From Craspedostauros australis (lineage: Eukaryota; Bacillariophyta; Bacillariophyceae; Mastogloiales; Achnanthaceae), in the NCBI GenBank assembly GCA_026770025.1, contig JAMXDE010000023.1:248001-312000 (forward strand): DNA of 64,000 nucleotides. The letters run 5' to 3'. Numbering within the stretch: position 1 is the stretch's first letter; the number at the start of each line of letters is the position of its first letter. The notes under the pieces were generated by a model. The model was not told where the DNA came from. It made no database searches and saw only the letters and a list, made by a program, of their open reading frames with translations. The translations under genes were made by a program, and so were the position numbers. This document shows positions 1-12,432 of the stretch, one piece after another.

Positions 1-1746
1 GCATTCGGCAATCACCTTGCGATAGCTCATATATCGGATTTCACGTGATACCTGTTCGTATTCATCACGTGCGGCGATGCCACGCGTCACTTCGCCGATC
101 CTTCTGCAATCAAAGCCAATGCCTATCTGATTGCAATATCGCTCCACGAAGTCGGCCTCAGCCCCTGATTCCGGACGGTTGGCATAGTCGATATGGACGC
201 CGACAACGTGCAGATTGTAATCGCAGCTGGTGCGGAGGTAAGAGAGTGCGGAGGCGATCACCATGCTGTCAACGCCGCCAGACAGAGAGACGATGATGGG
301 AGTAGGCAGTTCCGTGTTCGGTTGCACGCCCTCTCGTGTCAAGAAATCGATGATCGTCTTGACTACTGGATGATTCTTGGCCTCTTTCATGTCAGCCTCG
401 AATGGGAAGACTTCCAATATTTCCTCATCAGTGAAGGTGCCATCGACTGGGGAAGTCCCTTGCTGTTCCTTGTCATCTACCTGATTCTTGTAGTTGCTGC
501 TGCTGTTCGTGGTGGTGGTGGTGGAGGCGGCGATGTTCGAAGCGGCTTCTGCCGTCGTTGATAGGGTCGTAGCAAATCGGTTCGATGTCTCGCTCTTCAT
601 CTTCCCCACACGCCTTGCCTCGTCTTGAAGCACGGCCATGCGTCTGTTGGTGGCTTTGCGGAATCGGCTCAGCATGGCCTCCATCTGGCCGTTCCTATCG
701 GTACATTTATCAATCCAACCCTGCACGAATTGGACGCTTTCGACAGTGCTCGCATGGCGGAAGGGCATGAGGCTGAAGATGACCATGGGCAGCGGTAGCA
801 TGCCGCACTCGATTTCGTTCTTGTGATTGTCAAATAGGCGCTGCGCTGTTTGGAATGCGATCAAGTCGAGGTCGACTTGGTACGGCATGTCGATGCTGGT
901 CCTCCCGCATTCATTCTCCGCATGGACGTACCGATGGATGTGGCGAGAGAACTGATCGAGGACGATGATGGCGGCCACCTTGCCATGGATCCCGTAGATC
1001 TGCTGGTCATCCTTCGCCCATTCTTTCCATCGCGAACCCGGTGTCGTCGTCGTCGTCGTCGTTTGGCAGTACAGTTCGAGCAGAAGGCCGCCGAATCGTT
1101 CGGTGATCTCCCGGTCCACGCGACTGCGCAGGTCCGTCGATGACGATGCAATCATCCACAGATTCTTCTGCGATTCTTTGGGCGTGTACTGCCCGTACCA
1201 GTACTTGAGCACTTCCTGGATCAACCGCTGATTTTCAGCGATGCGCTCAGCTGAGGTCGAGTATGCGGAAGATGATGGCTGCGGCGATGGCAGTGATGAA
1301 GAGTTCTGATGCAGCAGGGTGCCCTTCGTTGACGTGTCATCATGACGACCGGCTGCATGACGGCCATGCCACTCGTCATCGTCATCTTCCCCAACAGCGC
1401 GATCCATGGAGTATCCCGCTTTATCAGTGCCTTGCGACGCCAGCAGCTGAGATGGTGGCTCCAAGCGCAGCAGGGAGAACAGGCCTGAGCGCTCAAGCCA
1501 TGCCAACATCCTTCTACCGGTTCCGATCTGGGAGATCCACGTCCACAGCGCCCGTCGATCACGATTGCCATCCTTACGCCAAAAGCGTATCAAGAAGAGC
1601 AGAGCCGCGACTCCAAGCGCAGCTGGTCCACCCCGTGCGGCGGAGCTATCAAGGCCTTCTCCCAAGGCATTCGAGGACATGGAGGACCTTGAATGGGTGA
1701 GGTAGGAGTTGCGCCGCAACGGCGCGAACGGTGATTGCGCTGTCAT
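1..1746 (-). CDS. DUF924 / TilS-like PP-loop ATPase fusion, membrane anchored (3' partial)
   Basis: The frame is open from an ATG at 1746 to the left edge, giving 582 residues without the C-terminus. An in-frame TGA lies just upstream of the ATG. Residues about 41-56 form one hydrophobic stretch followed by R-F-W-R-K, a likely single membrane anchor. Residues about 165-400 resemble the DUF924 (COG3803) family: Y-G-I-H-G, V-L-D-Q-F-S-R-H-I-H-R, F-S-L-M-P-F-R-H-A, and R-F-R-K-A-T-N-R-R. After a Ser/Thr-rich linker comes a PP-loop nucleotide-binding site, S-G-G-V-D-S (residues 489-494). It is followed by H-I-D-Y-A-N-R and R-D-E-Y-E-Q-V-S-R-E-I-R-Y, as in the TilS-like ATP_bind_3 group found in protists and large viruses. 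That group adenylates its substrate, and in bacteria TilS makes lysidine in tRNA-Ile. The actual substrate here is inferred and unproven. No intron is needed in the visible part. Confidence 0.8.
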   Translation of the reverse strand, partial: MTAQSPFAPLRRNSYLTHSRSSMSSNALGEGLDSSAARGGPAALGVAALLFLIRFWRKDGNRDRRALWTWISQIGTGRRMLAWLERSGLFSLLRLEPPSQLLASQGTDKAGYSMDRAVGEDDDDEWHGRHAAGRHDDTSTKGTLLHQNSSSLPSPQPSSSAYSTSAERIAENQRLIQEVLKYWYGQYTPKESQKNLWMIASSSTDLRSRVDREITERFGGLLLELYCQTTTTTTTPGSRWKEWAKDDQQIYGIHGKVAAIIVLDQFSRHIHRYVHAENECGRTSIDMPYQVDLDLIAFQTAQRLFDNHKNEIECGMLPLPMVIFSLMPFRHASTVESVQFVQGWIDKCTDRNGQMEAMLSRFRKATNRRMAVLQDEARRVGKMKSETSNRFATTLSTTAEAASNIAASTTTTTNSSSNYKNQVDDKEQQGTSPVDGTFTDEEILEVFPFEADMKEAKNHPVVKTIIDFLTREGVQPNTELPTPIIVSLSGGVDSMVIASALSYLRTSCDYNLHVVGVHIDYANRPESGAEADFVERYCNQIGIGFDCRRIGEVTRGIAARDEYEQVSREIRYMSYRKVIAEC

Positions 1747-4700
1747 TGTCAACGTCGATTCCAACGCCAATGCTCATGCCACGTCTCAAGTGGCAGTGTC
1801 TGCAATGGCAAGCTGCTCACAATGCCCCCGAATGTGTTGTCGCTTGATCACAGCTGAGAATCGAGCGCTTAGGTCTTCTCCAGTGCGGCATGTACGGCAC
1901 GAGCAAGAGTATCAGTGATGATCCAACCAGCGAGTCTCTTTCGGTTGGTTCGTTGCTTGCGGTATCTTGCGGTTGGTTATGGTTGGTTGCATTTGTGATG
2001 TCTTCGTGTGGAGACAGCCACAACCGAAATGCGCGGTCGTCCCGCGAGCGCGTTTGCACACAGTTCCTCTTGTGTTCGGACGAGCTGGTTGGTTCATTGA
2101 TTGATTACCTCTTTGTTAGGTCGAAATGGACAACGTGATAGTATTTATTTAGAATGCACATATTTGCGCATATGTATGATCACCGGATACGATACTCCAC
2201 ATGTTTAGTACCGTTGGTACTCTTGACTGCTTCGTTGTGCGACCCTGTCCGATACAGACAGTCTCGTTCGTTATTGTTTGTTCTGCAATTCTCCATAAAG
2301 ACGATCATTAGTCCGATACAAAGTGATGAAACAAACACAATTCGATGAAGACATCGTTCGCTGTCATCTGTGCCCAAACCAAATTGTCATATATTCAGTC
2401 CGTCCATCAGACGATGAGGCCGACATGCAAAAAGGAGAATTCTCTCAGCACAGACATCTTTGTACACATGGCGGCTTCACACCACGAGGGGCTGTAGAGT
2501 AGGTATCATACCATATGCGCCATGCATATATGCAACAGTTGTACCTGCTTTGTTGGCTTCCTTGGTGGTGAGTATTGGCGACAGGAACCGAAGAATGGTG
2601 TCTTGATCGTGGTGCTCTGCAAACAGCAAAAGGTCTTGAATGCTCGCTGGTGTTGTCGAATTCAAAAGTGTGCAATCGTGATCGTATCAGCATGGCATGT
2701 CCCAGTTCGGAACCAGAGGGCCACCCTTGTCTCGGATGGCAGACATGAAGAATGAGCAGAGGGGCTGCTCACACGACCGATGGAGACGGAACTAGGAGCC
2801 TCCTTGGATTCCGACAGATGCCGCTCCCCGTTCTCTCTCGTTCCACAGGATCAATCCAAGACCAAGCCTGATTTGTGCACATGGTCCACAAAATCCTAAA
2901 CGGCATTTGACATTTGCTCTGGAAGTGTCGCGAGAGCATACCAACGAGAAAACAGATCTCTTGGCCAAGACAATGACAAATCACCATTCGATCACCCTTG
3001 TGCACAAGGAGGGCAGTGGTTGGGAAGGATCATTCCATGGGATACAATCAGCTGCAATTAAAAAATCAAAGGGACAGCAAAGCAAGTAGAAGCCAAGGGA
3101 AGAAGTAGCAAGTGTCTCGCAAGAGTACAGAGTTGAACACTGACCACCGACCACCAACCACCGACCACCAACCAACAGGCAGCAAGCAACAAGCAACACA
3201 TGACCACCACGCTGCCGTGCGGTACACCATTGAGTGATCCTGTCTCTGGATGAAGACAGCCTCCCCAGATGGCGGTTTTCCTTGACAATCTCTCTCTCTC
3301 TCGTGCCACGGAATGTTATTCAATCTGTCTCTTCTACGTCCCGGATCTTGGGCAAGAATGAGGATCTTGCGTGGTTATGTGGAGATTAAGCAAGAAGAAT
3401 GGGAAATTCTCCATTGTCTCCGGAAGCGGATTTCCTTTCGTTGGTGCTGTTCCTTGGTTTGGTTGCGCAGGGAGAGGCGCATTGATGTTTCTGCCTCAAT
3501 CCATCATTCCATGTCACAATTGGGGCAAGACGCATGGATACTTTCCTCTCGTCCCTCCTTTATCAGAGGTAGTCACTCTTGTGCGGCTTCTGTTGCCGCT
3601 GCCACTCTCTTGGATGCTGGAGATACAAGCGCTCATGGCATGGAATTGCACAAACTGTTTGGATGGGAATGGCAATGTGAGTCATCGAACTCTGCATTCG
3701 TCATGTCGCGCGGTTGAAGACGACTCACAGCACCATGGCGTGACGAGCCGAGAGATCGCATGGTACAAAATGGCGCGTTGCACACTCACATGCGAAAACT
3801 CGTAGCTCGCAGAGTGATGTGCTCTTGTCCCCAATAGCAAGTGTGGTGATGCTGACATTGACTGATACTTGGCAAGAGATGGTGTGTGGGTTCGTTTTGT
3901 GAGCGGCGTAGGGTTCGATTCGTCCTCTTGTATGTGTGTGCGTATTTGTCTGATTGTGTCGAATTTGTCTTTCCTCCGCTGTTGGTCGTTGCCTTCTTCT
4001 TTGCGGTTGCCGCTGGCTGAACAAGATCCCTCTTTGATTGCTACGCCGTGCCTCTCACAACCTGAGATATCCCTTGTCTATCCCCTGCTGTGGCAGTGTG
4101 TGCATGTTGGAAATCTGGGGTACCCCAGTCTCTAGTAGTAGTCTCTGGTTACCTATTCATGTTATTGCATTGTTGGAACTGTGAGTACAACATCTCCATT
4201 TCTTTCAATTCCATTTGCCAAAGCATACATCATCCACAGTAGCACACAGTCTCGCCCTTGCTCATGTAGTGCTGTCCCTCTGCTTCATCATGTCATGCAT
4301 CATGTACTTCATGTACAGTTCATCTTGCAGCATTGATGCATCCCATCATGCATCTCAGATATTCCATCTCCTGCTCTCTACCAATAGTTTTGTTAGTGTA
4401 GACAGCGTTGATTCACAGGCATTCTTGACTCACTTCAATTGATGAGATTGCCATCTCCATGTTTCACAAAAGAGCTTGGACAATTGCTCCCAGTCTTCTC
4501 ATCCTGGGACATCTCTGATACTTCACTGATACTTTACCAATCCATCACCAGTTTGTCATCAGGGATTCGTTCACAGGCCATCTCACACTTCGTTGCACCA
4601 TCCATCTTCGAATCCTCCTTTTCTTGTTTGTTGCGACATAGGGTCTGTAGTCTCATGTATCATGATGCTGGTCATGAAACCAACATCCCTGCCCCCTGTG

Positions 4701-7700
4701 ACATACATGTGTGATTCCTGTTCCTGCATTGAGGTCACGAATGTCATAGTTTGGTTTGCATTTGGCACATGGTGTTCTCCTCCACAAGACGCATGTAGCT
4801 CACATTTTCTGTCACAAAGATCCAAATTGGGAGTCGCGGTAATATAAAATTCAAAATGCTCAACTCCACTCTAGTGGGAGGTGCGACAATTTGGTGTTTC
4901 AGTACACCCGATTCCTGACATGCGCAAGCCACGCGTACGAGGACAGCATGGTGTAGAAGTGTATGTGGGTGGGTGGGTGGAAATGTGCAGTTGGAAGCGC
5001 CAAACGCAGCAAGATCGATGTCACGATTGTCACCTGCAAGAATGTCTTGTTTCGTCCTCACGGCTTCGCTTCTTCCACTGGCATGGCGATTCCGTCCTCG
5101 CATTTATCCGGTGACGCCCCATGATGGGCTTCTCCTCTCTGTGGTTGTCTTGTGATTTGCGCAATCGGGCTTTGTCTTGACCTTCGGATGTTGGCCGTTT
5201 TGTCCCCTGTGGCAGGAACAGGGTCTTGCTTGGACAATCCTGAGGATGGGCATGACAAAAAGAAGAGACGAGCTGGATGATCCCAGATGAAACCACCCAG
5301 GGGTACTAGTCTGTTTGCGCTTGGACGAAGATGTGCTCTACGAGCGCGTAGATGTGTGAGTGCTGATACTGGCAACATGTGCACACGTATCCTTGCATTT
5401 GGTACGTGCCTTCCCATCGCTTTGGACAGATCGCATTTGGGCTCTGTGCGGGTACTCTCAGCTCGTAGGCCCAACACCCCTCCACCAAGCTTGTTTGTGG
5501 TGCTGGTGGAGACGGCATCGCTGCGGCACACACGCAGTAACGAACAATCAGGACATACCACCAATCCTGCCAATGTGCGAGGCCAAGAGCCAGGAGGTAT
5601 GCAAGGTATGCACATGGTGCCCCCATGCATGCGATTACCCAAACCGCAAAAGCAGAGGCAAAGTTCGGTTGTCACCACAACAGAGATAGCAACAGGTACA
5701 ATAACTTATATAGCGCGGCTGTGGTGCGATTGTGTTCCTTTGGGGGACATGGATGTCTACAAGGGTATGCAGGCATGTGCAAGAACGAAGGGACGAACGG
5801 GAATCCGATAATGTGTGAACAAAGGAAGGGAGACTGAGAGAGTCCATCCACTCCGCACGAGTAGTCGTACGTGATGTGGTGCTATGTCGACCGTGGGCCA
5901 TTCTCTCCCGTGCGTCTTTCATGCTCTCTGACAACCCGCCACGAGGGTTTGAGAAAGACGGGCCCTGTGGCACGCACCCTTGACGATGGGCCCAAGAGAC
6001 GCGGTTTCGCTGTTGTTGATTTTCGCTTCCTTTTCGAACGTTGCATCTATGCAACCTGTACGAGGAGAGAGAGAGAGAGAGAGAGGGTACACTCCCTCCC
6101 CGTACTCCACTCGGCCTTCCAGACAACTCGCTTCCTTCCCCGCCGCACCTTCGATAAACGACATGTCTGGAGATGGAGAACCTCCGTGTGGAGAGTGCCA
6201 TTGGTCGTATAGTACTCGTATACGTACATCGGTCGGCCGTCTTTTCGTTGCCCAAAGCTGATGTCGAGACACGTACCCATGATGCGACAGATCCAGCGCC
6301 TTTCAGAATCCAGGAGCAGCCAGGTCCATGGCAGTTTACGATCTCCTCAAGTTGCTCTCCTCCCTTGACGTCTTCGTCGGACAAGGAGCACAAGGCAGAT
6401 CACGTCCAGACATGTGTGAGTGTGTACATGCTACTACTCTGCATACGAGTAGAGCGTGGCAGGTCCGTTCTTGCGCACTTTCCTCGCCAACGAGGCTCCA
6501 CGTCTCAAGGATTAATACATCCATCAGGGCTACGTGGATCTCTGGGACCCGCCAACCCTTAATACACCGTATTCTGCAGCACCCGTGGCGCAATAGAGTC
6601 CAGACTGTTCACTCGGACCGTGACCTCATCGTAATCGTGCATGTTTTCACGATTTCCTTCCTCTCTGCCGTACGAATAGTTCCACGAAATGAAACGATGT
6701 GAAGCGAGTTGCAGATAGGGTGCAATATGTAATAGTGTTGCTAGTCTATAGCTGGTTTATTTTACAAGATTGTACCGCCATGCCAATTGCAAGTACATAG
6801 CGATGATGGATGTTGTTGGAGTTGGCCACACTCCACGGCAGAGTGGAAATCCAGTCTGCGAGTATGCAATTTAACCGCATGCTCTTTGATCTGATTCTGT
6901 TGCTTTCTGGGTGTTGGCGATGCATGCTTCCCTTGCGTCAAGACCGAAAACGACGCCAGGGAGACTCATTGGTGTGTATGGCGTGGCTTGGCATGTCTGG
7001 CTGAACTCAAGATGTACCAATGCACGCCGTGCGTGTCTCGCGTTATGCATTGCTCTGCCTCGGATGGCAAGAATACCAAGTATGGCATGAGCACTCGTGG
7101 CATTAGCAAGAGAGTAGTAGAGCTTGTGCCGTGTGTTATATCCAACGATATTGCACGACACTGCATCATTCCACGCCACGCCATAGCCGCATCGCGTGGA
7201 ACAGCCAGCTTCATCCGATGATTGCGAATCGGCTGGCAAGTAGCGCACCATCGCATGTGCAAGTATCAACGCGGCACCCGTTGGCAAGAGACGATTGCCA
7301 ACACCAGCGAGCAAGATGAGAAGCTTGCTGAGCTCTTTCTCCATGCCAACTTGTCCGTGCAGCCCTTGCAGATGTTGCAAGTAAGCATGATGTCAACTCA
7401 TCATCGCGCATCATCTGAGGACGGTGCATCGCTGGTCCGTGCTGAGCTCATGAAAGTCTCGTCTCCAATATCTTGCTTGGCCTCATGACGAACGTGTCGT
7501 TGCATGCAGATGTGAATGTGCATGCTCGAGTGATGTTGGGTTGGTACGAGATGAAGCATGACCTGGGTGATGGCCAAGGCCCTTCGATCTCCGCATTGGT
7601 TCCATCCTCACCTTGGCCTGAGCAATTGTCATTGTCCATCCTCCATCGCCTTCTCTCTCGAGTGCTTTTGTGGTACCTGTGCTCGCATGTAGTGTTTGTT

Positions 7701-7997
7701 TCTGGCCAAGAGAAAGAGTCGCATTGACTATGCACTCATCCACGCATCCATCCGTCTCTCATCTGGGCTCGAAAAAGAAGCAGTCGCCTTCTTCGTTAGA
7801 GACAGATGACTTGGAGTACTCCAGTCGAACTGTTGGTTCGTTCGTCGGATCGTTTGTGGGTTCGTTGTTCCATGCACAGCACCGAAGCGTTCGTTGCTGC
7901 TTCTCCTGCACAAGAGTTCTCCCCTCGCGAGCTTTCTGCCTATGATGTAATTGGATGTCGTGTTTTGCTTGTGGGATCCCTCGTAGATGTTGGACAG
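1747..7997. other. gene-free stretch (6.3 kb)
   Basis: No reading frame here has recognisable domains or coding-like composition. The longest open frames (minus 5058-5678 and 5635-6393) read as random sequence. Visible content: a GGTT-rich patch near 1930-1990, an imperfect CCACCGACCACCAA tandem repeat at about 3141-3175, CAT-rich DNA at 4215-4420, and a (GA)n run at about 6065-6087. The part next to 1746 should hold the promoter of the DUF924/PP-loop gene. Confidence 0.5.
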
Positions 7998-9746
7998 TCA
8001 CAAGGTGTTGTTATTGGTGTTGTTAGATGGAAATATCGCGTTGGGTTCGAAGAGGAGTTCGCCGGAACGTTGCCTGCCTCCAGCTGCGACGTTTCTGCCG
8101 GCGGGTGTTCCTCGCGCAATCGCGACTCCCGGCAGTTGCATGGCGGCGGCTCCTTGTTGCTGTGCCAGGCGCTGTTGTGCGTCGCCCAAAAAGTCCCACC
8201 CATTTTCGCCTCGCGTTATCGTGTGGCCGAAGCCTGCGACGAGGCCGTGCGGGTTGGATTGGGGGATGTCGGGCCGTTGTTGAGGCGACGCGTCCGTGGG
8301 GAGTCCACCGACAGCGCCGTTGTTATTGTTGCCATTGGCGTTCTGGAGGCTGTGGTTATGGCTGTCGTTGTCTGCGGATGCCGCCATCGCACCGTTCGCA
8401 CCGTCGAGGGCATGGAAGGCACCTCCTCCAAGACCCAGGAGCTTGTTGCCGCTGTGCGCGTCGAGCGTTGGACCGAGCGAGACGTGGGAGAGGGAGTCGC
8501 GGTGCTGGCTGTGGGGGAAGCTGCTGATGCCCATTCCCATGCCGATGCCTACACCCATTCCCATGCCCATACCGGCTGCTGCGGCAGCGGCCGCGGCTCC
8601 TGAGGCGCCTGTGCTGGCACCGAAGATGCTGCTGAGGTCGTCGTGGTGGTGGTGGAAGTGGCCGACACCGGAGCCGCCTTCGGCGTTGGATGAGGTGGCA
8701 GCAGCCCCGGCCAGGCTGCCATCGGTCGGCAGGCCTGATCCGGTGGAAACCTGGTAGTCTAAGCCGCTGATGCTAGCGGCCGAGGCGGGCGTGGCACCAC
8801 TCAGCCCACCTGCCTGCTGCAGCGAGTTGTAGGCCCTGACTGCGGCAGAGTTGCGCATCATGGCCAGCGAGCCCACAACATCGTCGTGGCTCGGGGCGTG
8901 CGACATGGCCTGGCCCGAGAAGATGGATCCCATCTGGCCAGGCGCGCCCGTGGTGCCAGAAAGACTGAAAAGCCTGGACGGCATGGCCCTCGAGCCGATC
9001 TGCGAATCGGCCGAGAAGAGCTGGCTCGCTGGGTTGTTGACGCCCGCGGCGCTTGCTGGGTGGTGGAAGGGGCTGGAGGCCATGGCCCCGGAGGGCATCT
9101 GGGCCGAGGTCGATGAGAGACCTCCGGCGCTGAGGTTGGCGAGGCGCTGCCTCTGGGTGGCCAGCAGCGCCGCGGTCTCCGGGTCCAGACCGGCGAAGGA
9201 GGCCTGGGATGCGTTCATGCCCATGTTCATGTTGACGTTCATATTCATGTTCATGAGATGACCGGCGTTGTGATGACCGGCAGCGGCCGATCTCATCATG
9301 GCGGAGGCCGCGGCGTTGGCACCGCCCGCGCCCATCATGCCCATGATGCCATCGGGACTGGCGACTCCCGCACCTCCGGCTTCGGCTGCCCTCCTTTTCT
9401 TCTTGGCCATCGCCTCCTTGGATGGCTTGAGGAGGTTCTTCTTGCAGAGGCTCTGGTACTGGTCTCGCACGCAGTGGGCCACCTTCGCCCTGATCTCAGG
9501 CTGCGTGATCTCGTACCAGCTGCCGTTGTCCTTGTCTTCCTTGACGAAGCGGAGCTGGCGATCCCTGGCCTTGGAGACTACGGCCTCGACCACGCGGCTC
9601 TTGGCTGTCTTGGTGGGAGCGTTGGCGTACTCCGGCAGGTGGGCAAGGACGATCTCTTTCAGCTTCAGGTTGCCGGGCGAGTTCCATCGTCCCTTCCCTC
9701 GGCCGCAGAAGATATCGTTGTCTGAGCTTCTTTCCATCATCAGCAT
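7998..9746 (-). CDS. DUF6824-domain protein with long Ala/Gly/Met-rich tail
   Basis: Protein of 582 residues. The open frame reaches 9767, but only with GTG; the first ATG is at 9746, eight residues before the conserved block. Residues about 10-95 hold F-C-G-R-G-K-G, then S-P-G-N, then a helix-rich segment ending W-Y-E-I-T-Q-P-E-I-R-A-K-V. This is the domain I know as DUF6824, greatly expanded in diatoms and of unknown function. A basic patch (K-K-K-R-R) follows at about residue 120 and could be a nuclear signal. The remaining 450 residues are low complexity, with Met-Asn repeats, His runs, poly-Ala, and Gly-Met repeats. A nuclear or regulatory role is possible but is inference only. No intron is seen. 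Confidence 0.85.
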   Translation of the reverse strand: MLMMERSSDNDIFCGRGKGRWNSPGNLKLKEIVLAHLPEYANAPTKTAKSRVVEAVVSKARDRQLRFVKEDKDNGSWYEITQPEIRAKVAHCVRDQYQSLCKKNLLKPSKEAMAKKKRRAAEAGGAGVASPDGIMGMMGAGGANAAASAMMRSAAAGHHNAGHLMNMNMNVNMNMGMNASQASFAGLDPETAALLATQRQRLANLSAGGLSSTSAQMPSGAMASSPFHHPASAAGVNNPASQLFSADSQIGSRAMPSRLFSLSGTTGAPGQMGSIFSGQAMSHAPSHDDVVGSLAMMRNSAAVRAYNSLQQAGGLSGATPASAASISGLDYQVSTGSGLPTDGSLAGAAATSSNAEGGSGVGHFHHHHDDLSSIFGASTGASGAAAAAAAAGMGMGMGVGIGMGMGISSFPHSQHRDSLSHVSLGPTLDAHSGNKLLGLGGGAFHALDGANGAMAASADNDSHNHSLQNANGNNNNGAVGGLPTDASPQQRPDIPQSNPHGLVAGFGHTITRGENGWDFLGDAQQRLAQQQGAAAMQLPGVAIARGTPAGRNVAAGGRQRSGELLFEPNAIFPSNNTNNNTL

Positions 9747-10100
9747 GATCCTTTCTGCGTAGAGCACGATCTATGTTCTGTATGTATGTGAATGTTGTGT
9801 TTGTGTATGTGTGTGTGCCTGTGCCTGTGTCTGCGTTGACTGAGCGCACCGAGTGTATTGTGTCAGTGGTTGGCCTGTTGCTTATTCGGGCGTATTGGTA
9901 GAATATGGTAGAGTATGGTGGGTTATGGTAGAGTATTGTACGGTGTGGTATGTATGATGCAAGTCTGGATGGAACGACGGTTGTGCACAATAGTATGACT
10001 ACTCTACTGCAGAGTACTGTCTCTCTCGCTGGTTGGGGCTTTGGCGGTTACCTTTGTTCGCGCTTGCCGTTGGGTTACGGATGCTGGTATAGTAAGCCTC

Positions 10101-10130
10101 GTTGCGTTGCGTTGCGTTGCGTTGTGTTGC
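10101..10130. repeat. (GTTGC) pentanucleotide array
   Basis: Six tandem GTTGC units, one carrying a C-to-T change, upstream of the DUF6824 gene. Confidence 0.9.
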
Positions 10131-10427
10131 GTCGAGCGAGTTTGAGGATGAATAGGTCGATGGTTGTGGTTGGTGAGGAGATGGGATCAGCACGTCTGTG
10201 TGTGTGCGTGCCTTCGCTGTTCGACTGTTCCCTGCTCGGGTTTGTTGTCGCTCCTGTCGATGTGATTTGCAATCGGATTCACCCCTTGTTGCCTGCGATG
10301 GTGCTGTTACGTTGTTCGTTTCTTGTCGCTTGCGATTCTCAGTTTTGTGTGGCCGTTCGTTCTGGATTCAGGAGCCTCTTCACTCGCGATGTTTCGTTTC
10401 TTTTGTGGTGTGTGCCTTGCGGTTGGT

Positions 10428-10463
10428 GTTGTCGCTGATGTTGTCGCTGATGTTGTCGCTGAT
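10428..10463. repeat. 12-bp tandem repeat, three units
   Basis: Three exact copies of GTTGTCGCTGAT lie end to end. A GTT microsatellite follows at about 10485-10512. Confidence 0.9.
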
Positions 10464-11688
10464 GTGGTGACTGTGAGTGCTACAGTTGTTGTTGTTGTTG
10501 TTGTTGTTGTTGCGCGTGAAGCGTTGTGAGGATTGTATTTGGGATTTGTGTGAACAAGAACGGATGCCCTCAGTGCTGGACGAACGATTTGCCCCACGAT
10601 ACCGCTGTGTAACAGAGGGAGTTGGTTGCAGTGTTCTGGCCAAGAAACTATTCCTTCCTTTACCAGCAGCTTTTTGTGCAAGGAGGCGCCTGATTTGGTG
10701 ACCGAAATTTTCTTGTCTTGAACGCGCGTGTAACCCAAGGTAGGATTGGTAACACATGAGCGTGTAGAGGGGTATTCGTCTGAGCGTTCGGTTGTTCGTT
10801 CGGTTGTTCCATTCGCTGTGGCAGCAGCATCGCGTTGTCCGTACCGCGTTCCCAGTGAAGCATACCAATAACTCGTACCCGCAGCTAAGCCACAGACAAA
10901 GGCGGGGCTATCCAGTGCGGATACACATCAGAACAAATACTCTACTGTGCCAGGCTGTTCGCGCACGAGCGCTCTACGTTACCCAACTTGATGCGTTCCA
11001 AACAGTACCGCGCACCAGCAACACGGCGATTTGTGTCCGCCCACTGCCAAATGAGAAACGTAACCACATTATCGGAACCTACTAAGAGAAGTGGTCGGTT
11101 ATCTCTTGCGGGACGAAGAGAAACTGCCGAAATGCATCAAATAAGGGAGCCACAATCATCCTTCCCCCTTACTTAACCAGTATTCCAGACATGGACCCTT
11201 TACGTTTGCTCCGACAACACCCTCGTGAATTCCACAAGGACAACAGCTGCGTTCTCGCCCTTGCCCTCCCCATCGATTCGGCACCTCACAATCCTTGTCG
11301 ATCTCGCACCTTCCCCGCCACCGTCGCGCTGCGAAAAGGAAAGGTCAAAAAGCACCTGCAGCAGTACCAAGAGAAGAAGAAGGACAATGACAAAATTGCA
11401 GCGGGCCAAACAACGGACAAATTGGCAACGAAGTAGAAAGTCGATGATCAACACTTATCGGCCAACTATCATATGATATTATTGAGGCAAGACCACCTTG
11501 TCAACAAACAACCCCCCTGGCCTTCTTTCGTGTTCTGATTGGACCAATTCTGTATTGGTTCTTGCCAGATCGAATGTGATGATGTGTGGCGAGGTGCGGA
11601 ACGCCTTTGTTGACCGCCTTCTTTGCGCTCCGCGGGCTGCCATCGCTCTCTGATTTGGGATTCGCAGCATTTTATACGCTCGTCGGGT

Positions 11689-11731
11689 TTAAGACCCCAT
11701 TCAGCGAAGTCGTGTAGTATCCTGCGGATTT
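11689..11731 (+). repeat. left terminal inverted repeat of the outer TTAA element
   Basis: Begins TTAAGACCCC and is an imperfect inverted match (about 33 of 43) to 22843-22885. Confidence 0.65.
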
Positions 11732-12432
11732 GACATCGTAAAACGTGATATTTTTAGATCATGATTTTGCGTGTTGTCCATTAGGGTTCGATTCATTTAG
11801 CTAGCTTCTACGACACAACAACATGGCTGGCTTGTCTTCACCGCAGACGAAAATGATGACGTCATTGACAGTCGATGTCAGACTGCGATGGTATCCAACT
11901 GTATGATGGTGAAATTGTGACGGATTCGGTGTCGTGTTGATTCCTCACGTTGTTGGTGATTTGGCTTGGTTGGACGTTCCTCGCTTGTGCGTGTTGTGTC
12001 AAACAGCACAGCGTTGGTGCTGGCATCCCTGCGCGTCTGCTGCAACAGCGACACTTGCGAGTGCTACACAACATAACATCATGCAATGGAGCGCAGTGAC
12101 TTATCCTATGGTATGCAAATATAGTATAATATTGTGTTACACCAAGCTTAGTTTGTTAGTACAAAGTCCTGTGTAACCTGCTTTGCTCCGCTTGGACATG
12201 GGATACCGAGGTCATCTGCTGAGCTGTTGGCATGGTGCGGAAAGAGGCTGATGGCGGCAGTGTTGTTTACCTTGTTATACTCGACCTAGCCTGCGCCGTA
12301 AGGCCTGTACGGGTGAGTCTAATGGCCTCGGGGCATTCCCTACTATGGGTTTAGTCATTGTGAGTTATTATTATGATTATTATTACCTTGTTGTTTCTCG
12401 TGTTGTGATTGGAGTACGTGCAGGTTCATTGA

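Larger units (their letters stand above)
9747..11688. other. gene-free stretch upstream of the DUF6824 gene
   Basis: No supported gene. This is the 5' side of the DUF6824 gene and is unusually rich in short tandem repeats: TG-rich DNA at 9775-9830, imperfect GGTAGAGTAT-type repeats at about 9890-9945, a GTTGC array, a 12-bp array and a GTT array. The rest (10520-11688) shows only short frames without recognisable domains. Confidence 0.5.

Noticed and set aside
3908-3926. B-box-like GGGTTCGATTCG, candidate tRNA
   Set aside because: No A-box or acceptor stem lies at the correct distance upstream.
5058-6393. Two overlapping minus-strand open frames (206 and 252 codons)
   Set aside because: Random-looking composition, no domain, and one runs through a GA microsatellite.
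7806-8603. 265-codon open frame on the plus strand
   Set aside because: It is antisense to the DUF6824 gene, whose low-complexity GC-rich codons leave the opposite strand open. No domain is seen in the translation.
12240-12432. Possible solo LTR or tRNA-like piece before the copia element
   Set aside because: No TG...CA repeat partner, no cloverleaf and no anticodon arm could be found. It is better explained as the body of the outer TTAA element.
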